Assembly (NCBI GenBank): GCA_037074705.1
Contig: CM073591.1
Location: 77,668,532-77,732,531 of the forward strand
DNA from: Zhengitettix transpicula
Lineage: Eukaryota > Arthropoda > Insecta > Orthoptera > Tetrigidae
Direction of reading: 5' to 3'
Length of the DNA: 64,000 nt
Made by a program: the position numbers and the translations under genes. Shown here one piece after another: positions 1 to 11,200 of this stretch (position 1 is its first letter; the number at the start of each line of letters is the position of its first letter). Below the pieces are notes generated by a model. It saw nothing but the letters and a program-made list of their open reading frames with translations. It was not told the origin of the DNA and did no database searches.

Positions 1-16
1 TTGAGGTTAGGTAAGT
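1..16 (+). other. Possible exon end with consensus splice donor at window edge
   Basis: Bases 1-10 end in TTAG and are followed at 11-16 by GTAAGT, giving the full AG|GTAAGT donor consensus. If real, the window opens in the last bases of an exon whose body lies to the left. Only ten bases of the would-be exon are visible, so no reading frame can be judged, and such hexamers also occur by chance. This is sequence observation plus inference. Confidence 0.15.
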
Positions 17-781
17 CACCTCCCATTAATAATTACTTTCTGAAGAGAAAAATCATCAATTATGTATACGTATGGAATCAAGTTGTGAAAATTTAGGTTT
101 CTGAGATGTGACATATGTGATGTGAATATAAATCAGATAAAATTTTTTACAAATAGACCTGTCACAGACGCAGATAATAATTGGTGCATAGTCATCATTT
201 TAGCTGAGAAGCAAAATTGTAATAGAAGTTACAGGGTTTAGGAAACAATAACCCATTTACGATTAACATTGTCGAAGAAGACCTATATATTTTTAAAACC
301 TGTGTAACTATGATGTTTTGATCTCTCGAAATACTCTATATTTATTTTAAATTGAATAATTTATTTTGTTATTCTGCAAATTTCCAGCCCTTCACACTGG
401 AATATTAGTCATATATTATTATTTTCACGTCTGTTTTTAACAATGAACATCCTTAACGGCCATAAACAGACGATTTTTATAATTTCAAATAATTATTAAT
501 CATAAAATCTTTAATTAACAACACGAAAAACGTTTCTGTACATATTTGTAACATCTTCAGGCTGTCTGAGTGAAGGAAAGGTTTGTGTTTTGATGTTTTC
601 AACGTTTGCTCAGTCATGTTGATGATCGTTGAATATATCTTCTCTAATTTAAATACTGATACATTATGTGACATATATATATATATATGTATATTATGAC
701 TGCTGATGTCGTCTGCTAATGTAACAATTTATATGTTTAATCAATTTTTCACTGTTACTCACCAGGTTCAGATTTCTCAAC
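17..781. other. AT-rich DNA without a supported gene
   Basis: No supported coding region. A short ORF at 477-674 on the minus strand has no domain signal. An (AT)n microsatellite with a TATGTATA end lies at 672-690. Confidence 0.6.
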
Positions 782-1052
782 GTTGTCGTTGTCCACTGCT
801 GGTCTGAAGACTGTGTGGCGCTGCGTGGCGTGTCCGTGGGGTATACCATATATGGTGGCGGACATGCTGCGACCTGATTGGCCGTTGAGGATCGCCTGAC
901 CACATCGTCCAGGACACATGCCGCGTAGTAAATGTCAGGCGATCCTCAACGGCCAATCAGGTCGCAGCATGTCCGCCACCATATATGGTATACCCCACGG
1001 ACACGCCACGCAGCGCCACACAGTCTTCAGACTAGCAGTGGACAACGACAAC
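782..1052. repeat. Near-perfect head-to-head inverted repeat, 119-bp arms
   Basis: Bases 782-900 are the reverse complement of 934-1052 with one mismatch over 119 positions; the spacer is 33 bp (901-933). The arms are far richer in GC and CpG than the surroundings. Outside the arms similarity continues but is degraded: reading outward, one side gives GGTGAGTAAC and the other GGTGCGTAAC, both resembling splice donors. Each arm contains a CArG box and a CCAAT motif. It could be an inverted duplication of an exon or promoter, or a small foldback element. Confidence 0.85.
846..855. promoter_or_regulatory. CArG box (left arm)
   Basis: CCATATATGG matches CC(A/T)6GG, the site bound by SRF/MADS-box factors. 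An inverted copy sits at 979-988 in the other arm, and a GGCCAATCAGG CCAAT-type motif lies about 20 bp away in each arm. The match is direct; a regulatory role is inference, because the motif could also simply be part of a coding segment. Confidence 0.25.
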
Positions 1053-1085
1053 ATCCAGAACGTGGTGCGTAACCGTGAAATCTGA
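918..1085 (+). CDS. Exon-like 55-residue ORF, unidentified
   Basis: An ATG at 918 opens 55 codons ending in TGA at 1083-1085. The frame runs through the right arm of the inverted repeat and includes the run SMSATIYGIPHGHATQRH and then AVDNDNIQNVV. Its composition is more protein-like (H, Q, R, D, N) than the I/F/K/N-rich chance ORFs elsewhere in the window. The left arm carries the same residues on the minus strand up to VDNDN and then diverges, ending near a GTGAGT donor. I do not recognise a family. The start codon lies in the spacer and may not be real; an internal exon, or no gene at all, fits equally well. Two copies facing away from each other would be unusual for a working gene. Confidence 0.2.
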   Translation: MPRSKCQAILNGQSGRSMSATIYGIPHGHATQRHTVFRLAVDNDNIQNVVRNREI

Positions 1086-1590
1086 CTTTCTTATTATAAT
1101 TATTTCCGTTGTGAGAGTCTGTGCGTTGTTTAGGAGGTTATTGTATTTAAGATGCATGTGACCATTGGGAACTGCATGAGACGCCAGCTACGCTTCTTCC
1201 TCCTTCCTTCCTTCCTTCACACAATACAAGCAGCCATTTAGTTATGTTTATGAGACTATACATGAAAACTTATGCAACAAATAAAAAAAAATGATTGACT
1301 ATAATTTTAAATTTGTAATTATTGCAAGTACAGTAATTGTTGATTATACGAAGAAGATGAACGCCAACATCACCCCCCACTTTTAAAAAAAATTGATTTG
1401 CAGAAAAATAAATAAAATTAAACAAATAGGTTTTTAATTTAAATAAAAATTAATTATTTAATCTAAAAATTACTAAATTAAGTACCACATTATTAATTTA
1501 ATTTAGTGAATTTTCAAGCAATGCAACCCTGGCCGATAACACATTTAGGGATGGGGGGGGGCAAGTTGCGTTACACGAAAAAAATCGGGG
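1086..1590. other. AT-rich DNA with simple repeats
   Basis: Contains CTTCCTCCTTCC-type repeats near 1195-1217 and poly-G tracts around 1553-1596. No coding signal. Confidence 0.5.
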
Positions 1591-1599
1591 GGGGATGTT

Positions 1600-1642
1600 A
1601 TGGATAAATGACGTCTCGGGAAACGCCGGGCACTCAGCTAGT
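1600..1642 (+). mobile_element. Helitron-like 3' end (family A, copy 3)
   Basis: The sequence ends CGGGAAACGCCGGGCACTCAG followed by CTAG and then T. The CGG...CCGGG part can form a small hairpin just upstream of CTAG, the layout known for Helitron 3' ends (hairpin, then CTRR, inserted before a T). The same ending recurs at 23.2 kb, and inverted at 2.2, 39.2 and probably 45.8 kb. No Rep/helicase coding is visible, so the element would be non-autonomous. The 5' end was not located. Confidence 0.5.
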
Positions 1643-2212
1643 ATATTATAAAGCTGTCACGGAGTTCTTCAAATATTTTTTATATGGCTACTGATTTACA
1701 ATCTACAAAAGTTCCACTTTAAGTAGTAAATTGTATACAGGGTCTTAGACTGTGTAACGTAAACATCCGTAGTATACCATTGGCATATTTGGTTTATTTG
1801 GCATCTTAGGTCTGTTGTACACATTCTTCTGAGTCTTCTTTCTACCCCTGGAGGATTGATTATTTCTTCTACCAGTTCATTATCATGTCTTTCTACACGT
1901 TCGAAGTAGTCTCTTCATTTTCTTAGTAACGAATGGTATGTTCTGATCATTATGTACAAACCATGGAGCGTTAGTGATGGAGCGTAGTATTTTAGATAAT
2001 ATAGTTGAACTGTAAACTTCACGCAATAACAGTCGTCGACGTTCAACTCCCCATTGTTGATGTCACACTTCCGACTCACAACAACGGGAGCAGATTCAGA
2101 ATATCACTCGTTAGTAAAGAATTGTTGAGGAATAAACAGTCATCACTATTGACATTCTAACACGCTTCTATTAATCCCCATGTACGTGATTTTTTTCAAC
2201 TTTCCTTATATG

Positions 2213-3105
2213 TGACTAGCTGGGTGCACGACGTTTCCCGGGTTGTCATATATCCATAAACCGGTTTTACTCCAATCTTGGTTGCTTTTGTGTTCTTTTT
2301 ATGTAATGGGCCTCCACCTCCACCCTTAAGCGTGCTCCTCTCCTAAGATGAAAGGGTTGGAGTTACAGAAAGCAAAATCACAATCAAATACGTGTACACA
2401 TAATTTTTTCAAGAATCTCATCAGAACATTTAAAATCAAATCTATTAAATTATAATAATATAAATATTAGGTATTGTTTTTACCAGCATTCTGCATCTCC
2501 TCCAGTGCGTATTGCAAGATATAATTGGTCAAAATCTTTGTCTGTTATCACGTTAAATATTCCCCGTTAATTTTAAGTTATTTAAAAGAAAATTAGTTCC
2601 ACGGATTGTATAATTTTTCATATTGATTTTTATTATCATTCGATCTGATATTTCTGAATATAATTATACTTGTTAATCAAATCAAAATATTTTTGCTTTA
2701 CTTCATTACGAAGTAGGTTACTATTTTGTTGTTGCGCAGTCGCGTAGTAACGTCTCTCTGTCCCGTGTTCTGTGACGTCACGGTCTCTTGGCGCTTAGTT
2801 TCTTAACCCAAAATGATAGCATTTTTTAATTATAATTATTTCCATCTTTATGCTAGATGGTTTTCACCCCCCACAGTACCGTTTTTTTAAGAATATGTGT
2901 ACCAATTTTCGTTTCAATATGTCCACGCGTTTAAATTTGTTTAGAAATGATCGTAAATACATACAAATATACATCCTTTTTATTATATATGTGATAAAAT
3001 ACGACGTGCTTTTAATCAAACATATCTCATCGGATTTTCCTCGACTCAGCAAATGTATATAAAACAGGCCTCTATTAAAAAATACATCCAAGTTTAATTA
3101 TTAAT
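2213..3105 (-). mobile_element. Helitron-like non-autonomous repeat (family A, copy 1)
   Basis: Read on the minus strand this segment matches 22470-23236 at several points: a stretch with GTGGACATATTGAAACG and AAATTGGTACACATATTC, then GGTACTGTGGGG, then TTATAATTAAAAAATG, TGACGTCA and GACGTTACTACGCGAC. Its minus-strand 3' end reads GTGCACCCAG-CTAG-T (2214-2229 on the plus strand). Two short ORFs here (2850-3062 and 2864-3091) are shadows inside the repeat. The shared block and orientation are seen directly; the Helitron assignment rests on the CTAG end and decayed hairpin. Confidence 0.6.
2773..2780. promoter_or_regulatory. CRE-like TGACGTCA inside family A repeat
   Basis: A palindromic TGACGTCA site conserved in the second family A copy at 22716-22723, in a CpG-containing block. 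It matches the CREB/ATF consensus. Conservation between two otherwise diverged copies is seen directly; function is not shown. Confidence 0.25.
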
Positions 3106-3149
3106 CTAAATCCTCGCGAGAGAAAAAGATTCTATTCAACGTCAAAATA

Positions 3150-3430
3150 TTGTCAATCCGGTGACGCATGTAGCTCCACAGGTTGGGAAAGACGTTTACG
3201 TTGACGCGAAAGCCGATTTACATTCCAACGCAGGTTAGTTTCGTGCAACGATGCGGAAAAGCATCACGCTCGAACACGTTAAGTGGGCCGGCTTATTTTC
3301 AGTGCGTTTTCGTTTCGCGTGGGGGATTTCGATGCTGATGCCTTTGAAGTGCGGTCGCGCGAGTTACAATGCAAGGCTCGCTATGTCCACGCTCCACTCA
3401 GCCGAGGTGACGTCCAACCTCACACGTAAC
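3150..3430. promoter_or_regulatory. CpG-rich patch in AT-rich DNA
   Basis: By eye there are more than two dozen CpG dinucleotides in about 280 bp, clearly enriched over the flanks, including GTCGCGCG near 3354-3361 and TTCGTTTCGCG near 3309-3319. A 70-codon ORF (3251-3463, plus) spans it, with no recognisable domain. It could be an unmethylated promoter or first-exon region, or a young GC-rich repeat. No TATA or initiator can be assigned with confidence. Confidence 0.25.
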
Positions 3431-3463
3431 AAACAGATTCTTAATTTTTTTTACGATAATTGA

Positions 3464-5160
3464 ATGATTAATGCAACTGAAAGTAATATTCATTACAATT
3501 AAACGCTAAATTTTGTTTAACATTATTGCATGATTTGCTACAGTCTATATTTACCCATGTGTGTTTGGACATGTTGTCGGGTGTTCCATTGACTCGATCG
3601 TTTTTTTTAGAAGAGGAATTTGAGAATAGAGGTACAGACAACATGGATGAGACAGGTCAAAGGTCGATCGTATACTAAGAAGAATTATTAGACAAGAGAA
3701 ATATGAGAATAAGAAATAAATAATTATAGTCAAGAGAATTAAAAGCCCAACGTTTAGAATAGTAATCAAACTAAGTTCTTCTTCTGGGCAGAAATATATT
3801 CTCTGCATAGGCATGAGTGGATTTGGACCTACTTGGTTCAGCCCAGTCTGCTTTCTGCAGATGATTGTTTGAAACATTTCTGGAACTTTTTATTTCTATT
3901 TCTGTAGGAAATGACGAACTCGACAACATAAACCAATGATTTCACACCATTTCCACAAAATTTCAATTACAAAAATATGGAAACGTACGTTTTCTTCAAA
4001 TCACGTCTTTTCATGAACTTAGTCTTCGGAAATTCCAAAACTAAGGACTGAAAGTGAATGATTTGTGCCTATGTTCGCAGGTACTCAACACGAGATCACA
4101 ATTTCTCCCCCCCCCCCCTTACGTAACACATCCAGTATCAAGAAAACAAGAAACCTTCCCTACATTCGTGTTCACTTGGTCCATTGAAAACATATAGCCA
4201 CGCATATTTTTTCCCTGCTGATAGAATTGTGTTACCTACCTTTGGACGATGTGATTTACCATCGCCGATAAACGTAACTGGCGTATATATTTCAAGTGGT
4301 GCAGTTTGGTTTTCAAGGGCCTGCCGATTTCATCAATGTAAGAAACAATATATTTAACACTTTGAAAGTTTGACCATTGAATGTTTCTCCTATCATTCGC
4401 ACTTTAAATTAGTTGATCATCTAAATAAAGTGTTAACATTTTTTTCCATAAAAGTGATTAATTTTATCACTCCTGATTCAAATCCGTCAGTGTTTCCGAA
4501 GTACTCACTTTATACTTACAAGTTAATCCAACTTGTAAGAAATTATGAGTACTTTCTTGTACATACAGTACCTCAAATTTACACTACAAGGGGAAGTATT
4601 AACTATGTAAGAGTCAGAACACATTTAAAACAACCTCATAATAACCCTCTCGTATTTAAATAAATTGCCCGAAAATATTAAACAAATTAAGTGAAATTTT
4701 AAACAAAGGAATTTGGCTGAGAAAGAAATATACAATTTAAGTGAATTCTAATTTTATTATTAGTTTTTAATTCTCAATTTTTTTCTCTTTAGAATTATCT
4801 AAAATAGTCTAAATTATCTAAGGCCTCTTAATTTTCTTACATACATAAATATAATATATATATATATATATATATATTGTAGCATTTTTGTTTATATATG
4901 TATTTGTTATTAATTCTTGACGTATTCCCATATTGTATTTGCAATTTATGGAAATAAAGTACTTACTTCCTAGTATTGAATTTTCAGCAGTGCTGAACAG
5001 TCCTCATTGGCAGGGAACGGCACGCTTTCGAACAATTATTTGTTATCACTACGTACCACCAGATGTTACTGGCAGTTTCTACCAGTAAATTGAAACCCTT
5101 TTTGTACGACAATTTCCTGTATTCTGCGACTTGTGCAGATTATGTTCCAGGTTTAACGGT
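3464..5160. other. AT-rich DNA without a supported gene
   Basis: Short ORFs at 3551-3877 (minus) and 4370-4663 (plus) show no domain signal and AT-driven composition. A poly-C tract lies near 4107-4118, and a (TA)n microsatellite at about 4853-4877. Confidence 0.5.
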
Positions 5161-5266
5161 TTAGTTAGGCAACCCGTCTCTCTCTCTCTGTGTGTGAGCA
5201 AGTCGGCGCTGCGAGGATAGTTTATTTTGACCACAGTTTACGAACTGTACGAAATTTGTTTCCTCC

Positions 5267-5347
5267 ATGGAGGGCAGAAAAGTACAAAGGATTGCAGAAA
5301 GAAGGGAGAGTCTCATTGAAACAATTACGCGAATCCGCGTGATACAT
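5267..5347 (+). CDS. Candidate first coding exon with strong Kozak and donor
   Basis: TCCTCCATGG at 5261-5270 gives an ATG with G at +4. It opens a charged, helical-looking frame that begins MEGRKVQRIAERRESLIE and continues TITRIRVIH, reaching ACAT|GTGAGT at 5347/5348. The upstream 100 bp include a pyrimidine-rich CTCTCTCTCT run and moderately GC-rich sequence. The basic, Arg/Glu-rich run is unlike the window's chance ORFs. I found no partner exon and recognise no family, so this remains a guess from start context, composition and donor. Confidence 0.2.
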
Positions 5348-5762
5348 GTGAGTTATATTACAGTCTCTTTCCATTTAGCTAGGGCAAGTAGTATTATGAA
5401 CTGTCATTTGTATTCCATTTATTTCTACATTTGTGTCTGAATTCTGGTAAGTATCAGTTGGGTGATGGCAGAAAACTCAAAATAACGGACACTGAATTTA
5501 AACAATAATATTTTCCTCCCCATTACGAAACTATGAGTCAAATTTGTTTAGCTGATCCCTAAAGTCAATCAAACGGGAACCTGGCACACGCTTTGTGTTG
5601 CCAACACAGCCGTTCTTTTCTGCCTCAATGAAGATAAGGAAATTCTGCCGAGGCTGAGGTTAATAATATTACTGACTGATCGGCCGCATAATGTACTCCT
5701 GGGCGTAAATGCTTCTGCCTCAGCCAAACCTTGACAACGCCACGTGAATACTCAACTGAGCC

Positions 5763-5794
<32 letters not shown>

Positions 5795-8020
5795 TACAAA
5801 AAACAGGTAAATTAATAATTTTTAAACGAATACGGGGAACATAAGTTGTTTTAAATAGTAAATTATTTGAAATAAATATTTTTCAAAGATATTTAAATAA
5901 GTAAAAAAAGGAGATTTATGAAAAGCGATTGACTTTCTCAAACACTTATCTTACAAGTATTCCAGTTAGTTCCAGATGACAAACGGTGAATTCACGAGCT
6001 AATAACAGGATTTTTATGAGATATAAAAGTAGAACAACGATACACAGTAAACTGAAATAATAGAAATTTCCAAAGCAACGCGTATAAAGACCTCGTTTTT
6101 TCCACTGAGTTAAATTCCGCAAGCTCAAGTCAATGAAATAAAGAAAATAGTGTCAGTTAGCTGTTTAATGTAATACGGTCAGATATTAACTATGGGAGTA
6201 GTTGAGTAAACGTTTGAACAGATGAAAGCTGAGAAAGAATTGACAAAATTTTAATTTTGAGAGAAATCGTAAATTTTTCTGTTCAATGGGTTGAACCAGA
6301 TTTCATCCTTTGAATAGTAAGACCATGAATTAACGGAAAACACATCGCAATAATTAACGAACAATGTCAAACTTGGGAAATTATATACATATAATACAAA
6401 ACCTGACATTACGAATAGATTACGTAGGCAGGAGAGACTAAACTGTTTTTGGAATGGTTCTGTGTGAAAAAAATCATTATGTCAAAACAAAAATTAAGAA
6501 TTCATAAATAAGCAAAAATAATAAATTAGAATTTCTATTGAAACAGTTCTTTGTACCAGCACCTTTTTTATATCTGATCGTCACCTTGGACTTTATTTTA
6601 TTAGTCACTGACGTTGAATTAATTTTAATTACATTTATAAAAGCGCCTCTCAGGTAATCGGTATTTTCGTGATAAATATGACAATAGCTGTAAAAATTTT
6701 GAAATAATCGCTAAACACCCATAACATATTTTACAAATCGTATATACAATATTTGTTTTTAATTTAAATTTTTTAATATTTTTACAATTTTGTTTTGATG
6801 GGTTTTTTTTTCATTTTTGCTAAGTGTGTTTAAAATATTTATCCTTTTACTATATAAGATATAATAAGTTTATAGACAGATTCTTGACGATATCTCAAAA
6901 ACTGGTAATTTGGTTTCATTAAAACAAAATTCTCATAATGCCTCAAGTTAGTATCCACGCCTGAGTGCAATATCTAACAAATTAATTTAGACAGAATGCT
7001 TGATATTTTATTTGACCTGCACAACTAACACAGCTCATGATCATTTCATTTGATAAACACGCGCAAAAACAGGCCTGCGTGTATGCGAATATCTGTCAAG
7101 TGATGATGGAGTAGTTTTACAGTGTTGTAGCAAGGACGAAACTGGCCTGCCTTCTCTATAGCTCTCTCCATCATCTGGCTTTACGGCCTTCCTGCCCCTA
7201 TAAAAATTAGAGTAATACGACTACAGTACTCTTTCCCGCATTTCATTTCAAGTTTGGTTGTCCATATGCGCATGCTACCACAGATGTAAAGGAATGATAG
7301 TGTATCAGCAAATGTGTTATTAATACCATGATAAAAATAATTAAATAAACATTTGCATGTTTCTTTTCTATTTAAACCTGTTATCTCTTACCCAATCCAT
7401 GAAATAATTTACTTTTATCTGAAATGACAGGAAAGTCCTTTATTTTCAGTAAAGACACAGAAGAAAATACATAATACTTTAATTTATGGTTAAATGGTAA
7501 ATTAAAGCGATGAGACGGTTGTACTAAACGCGTTTTCGAAAAATAAAATTTACGAGGCTTTCCGTTCGTGGAGAAACCACCGAGAACTGTGTATGGACTC
7601 TCAAGCATCCCACTCTGAAGATTATTGTGGTGACTAAGATCCTGGTATTCTGCACTTCTATTTACTGACGTATTCCTGGGACGTTTGGACAGCAAATCGG
7701 ATATATGCTGGTACTTGTAGTACAAAAAATATTCTAAAATATATCAAAAAATAATATCTCAACGCCAACCAAGATTACAATTAATACCCCGTATGAAATA
7801 ATAGCATAAATGATAAACATATAATGGCGTAGTAATGTAGAAAAATGAATGATGATAGGTAAAATTCTATATTTAAGTAGTTGCCTCATGGTTCTGTATT
7901 TTTAATACAGTTTCTGATTAAAAGATAAATTAATTCGTCTTGTCCTGTACAATGAAAAATTTTTTTTTATTGAAATTAAAAACTATAAAACGTCGGTGAT
8001 AAAAGTATACCAATCAGATA
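5348..8020. other. AT-rich DNA without a supported gene
   Basis: An (AAT)n microsatellite lies at 5763-5795. ORFs at 5946-6128 and 7381-7725 (both minus) have no recognisable motif. The stretch near 7110-7260 is less AT-rich but carries no clear coding frame. Confidence 0.5.
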
Positions 8021-8256
8021 AATAAATAGCCAAATAACAGACAAAAAGGATGCTAAATAAATACCACGCAATGTTTTTTACAAATCCTTGTTGATTCAAA
8101 GAATGCAAAGCCAGGCGACGAACTCAGTAACTGTGTAATTAAAAGTACGAAAATACATGAATATCGTTACAAAATTATCTGCAAATGTTTTACGAAAACA
8201 GGAGAGGTTTAAGAAATATTGTGTGGTATTTATTTATCACTTATTTTTCCCTGATA
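8021..8256. mobile_element. PLE-terminal foldback (family B, copy 1, decayed)
   Basis: The left arm contains AATAGCCAAATAACAG and AAATACCACGCAATGTTT (8024-8073). The right arm holds the inverse, ATTGTGTGGTATTTATTTATC with TCACTTATTTTTCC (8217-8250). About 140 bp lie between. The same arms recur at 18.5, 28.1, 32.9, 34.4, 44.0 and 63.8 kb. Linkage of this unit to PLE coding relics at 28.1 and 32.8 kb suggests it derives from Penelope-like element termini. Confidence 0.6.
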
Positions 8257-11200
8257 TTTTTATTTTTATTTATCTAATTAGTAAAATTTTTTGGCTCTAT
8301 CTATAATGTTATTGTTCTATAGAACTCAAGAAATTTTATCTGTTTAATAAAACTTGCTTATGATTACATTAAATTTTCCGTTTTCTGCTTCGTTTATTTT
8401 TAAACGACTCGGCTATATGAAGTTTAATTCAAGTCGCGCGTAAATATTACATACTCAATATTTATTTGGTGGTTTTGTAACGACTTTTTATGTCAACGGA
8501 CTAGAACGGACTATAGAAGAAAGACTTGAAAACATTATTAACCATAAACTGGAGTAAGTAACAAACATTACGTCAAGGGAAGCATGCGGGTTCACAAAGG
8601 AAGTTCTACACTGGAACCCTCTGTAGAGAATGAAAAGTAATTCGGCAACAAGCACGACTGCATAATGGTAAGAAACACGGAAATTAGTCTGAGGATTAAT
8701 TTCATTATCCATATAAAAGGCCTCTTTTCTAAGTTTATTATTATTATTACTATTTATATGCGCTTTGCCAAAATAGCCGAGCTTAATATTGTTATATATG
8801 AAACATTCTCTATAACGAGAAACTTACATATTTGTTCCCTTATTTGATTAATAATTATGGATTAGATTATGTATATCATATTTACAGATTTACTCTTTTC
8901 TATCGTCATAAATAAATCTGTTAAATATATAACTCTAAAATGTTCAATATTCAACTTTCTTATTTTCAAATCTTTAATTTATAGTTGGGCTATATCAGTT
9001 CTCTTATTCACTGTACTCGTATGAACTAAAAGGTATTTTTTAAATAAATGTTTCGTAAATTTATGTTTTGATTGGTTCATAAAATGTTAAAAACTTGGAA
9101 GTTTCATATATTTATAATAATAATTAATCGAAAATTTTTGCCGTGATAGTAATTTATCACGGACCAATGGTCGTCAACAGTGTATGATTACTGCAGCATA
9201 CTCACCATTTCCTTTATGGAATGAGAAGAATCAGAATTAAAAAAGTGAGCTGTGAAAATCTTTAAGAATAATTTTTAGACTTTGGCCACTTATTCTTCAT
9301 TCACACTCTAATTACTTTCTAGATATTCGTTATAAACTTTCCCATTATCGCAAGGAACCAAGATAAACAGATACTACCGAAGATTGGTGAAAATAGGCTT
9401 TGAATTCTCATTCTCAGCTTGAGAGAAATTTAATCCACCCAATTTTAATTACCCTGTGTGTCTTACCACAGTTAATCCTTTCACATGGTTTTGGCAACAT
9501 GGTCGATGATGAGAAATGGCGTTCGGTTAATTAATATCGCAGAGAAACTCTTGATACTGTAATACTATTACAGTAATCCCACTGACAGAAATTAATTTTC
9601 TCCTGCTAGATGGGATTTATTTCTAACTGCTTTGATAAAGTACGATTAAAAACAATTATTAATTTTTTTAAAAAAAGGAGACAGGAAAAAATAACTAACA
9701 GCTATGGACTTTTAAATTACACCCAATTTGTTAAATATATCTATTTCAGTATTCCGCATAAAAACAGCAATATGTTTTCTTTGAGCGTTTCCTGCAACAA
9801 AGGATGGAATGATTGATGGTGCGAGTTGTAAATCGATTAGCGGCCGATGGTGTGAATTGCTAGTGTAAATGCCTATCATAAATCTCTTTTACAAGCATGG
9901 ATTTGTAGAAAGTGGTAGGAAATCGCAGAATGGATTTAGTTATTTTCCAGTTATGCTACTATCATTATTACCCGTCCTGAACGTTGAAAACGTTGCGCCA
10001 TGGCTCTTATCGCAGTTGTCACAAACATTGGTAAAGGACTATGGTCTGATTTTATACGTCATTATTCTTGTATTGTGTCTTTCCTTTTTCGGTTTTAATT
10101 TTTTTTGTTACTTCTCCATCTGCTCTTGACACCAAACATTTTCCCACGTAAAACGAAAAATAATTCGGGCAGAATAATTTTTCAGTCTTAACTTTTTCAA
10201 ACCGTTGATGGTAAATTAAGATATCCTCAAACCGTTTCAAAGAAAACTCGTTCAAGTGTTTTTTCTTTGCAAAAAAAAACAACAACAAAATTATTGTCCA
10301 AGCACTTTTGGGATGTCATCCAATTTATTTCAATATGACGAACGTCAGATTGATATAACTAAAACATTCCCACTGGGTCGTCTAGCAACTAAAAAAAGTT
10401 TTATCGACAACAATCTGATCGTTATCGTCTGAAATACTTTTGCAATCAGCGTGACAGCGATTGGTTTTGGATCCGTTACAGCAAAGAAATAACTAAATTC
10501 TCAGAAATAAAGATTAAACTATTATTTTATTTTTAAGATTAGCGGCTTGACTTCGGAACATCGAGTCTCGCGCTCCTGATTTTCAATGCATTTGAACACT
10601 ATCAAGTAATTGTGAAATGACCTTAATGTTTTATGGTCCTTTTAACAGCACAGTTACATTTGATTTTTTTAAAAAAAAATTACTCTCAGTGGTTGAGTAT
10701 ATTAAATTACAAATTATAAAAAAATAGTAATTTCATGCATACAATTTGTCAACGCCGTTCTAATATCAAAACTTTGATATTAAACGTAATAAATTAAGGA
10801 GAATGAGCGAACGATGTATAAGAACTGACGTCAACAGTCTGGAGTCAGAATATTACCGCAACCTGGCATAATTTCGGATACAATGGCTGGTTATTTTTAT
10901 TAATGCGCATATAAAGTGTATTTGTCTCATAAATCCATTTTTTACTGATGTATATACATGTATGAGCATGAAATATAATAATTGAAAATGTGAGATATTG
11001 CCACAAAAAATGCTAGCAATATATCAGAGGTTAATTCTAGACTTACTGTTTCTCAAAATTGCATTAGAAAATGGTCTCATTATTATTATGTAAGATTTTG
11101 GCGGGTGGTTAAAAGTAGGGGAAGTATATATAGTTTAATGACTTTTGAGATAAAGCTTATATTGACCATTATTTTATATTATATTGTATCCTGCATTTTC

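Noticed and set aside
661..690. CRISPR or structured tandem array at AT-rich repeats
   Set aside because: These and the other AT tracts are plain microsatellites; no direct repeat with unique spacers occurs anywhere in the window.
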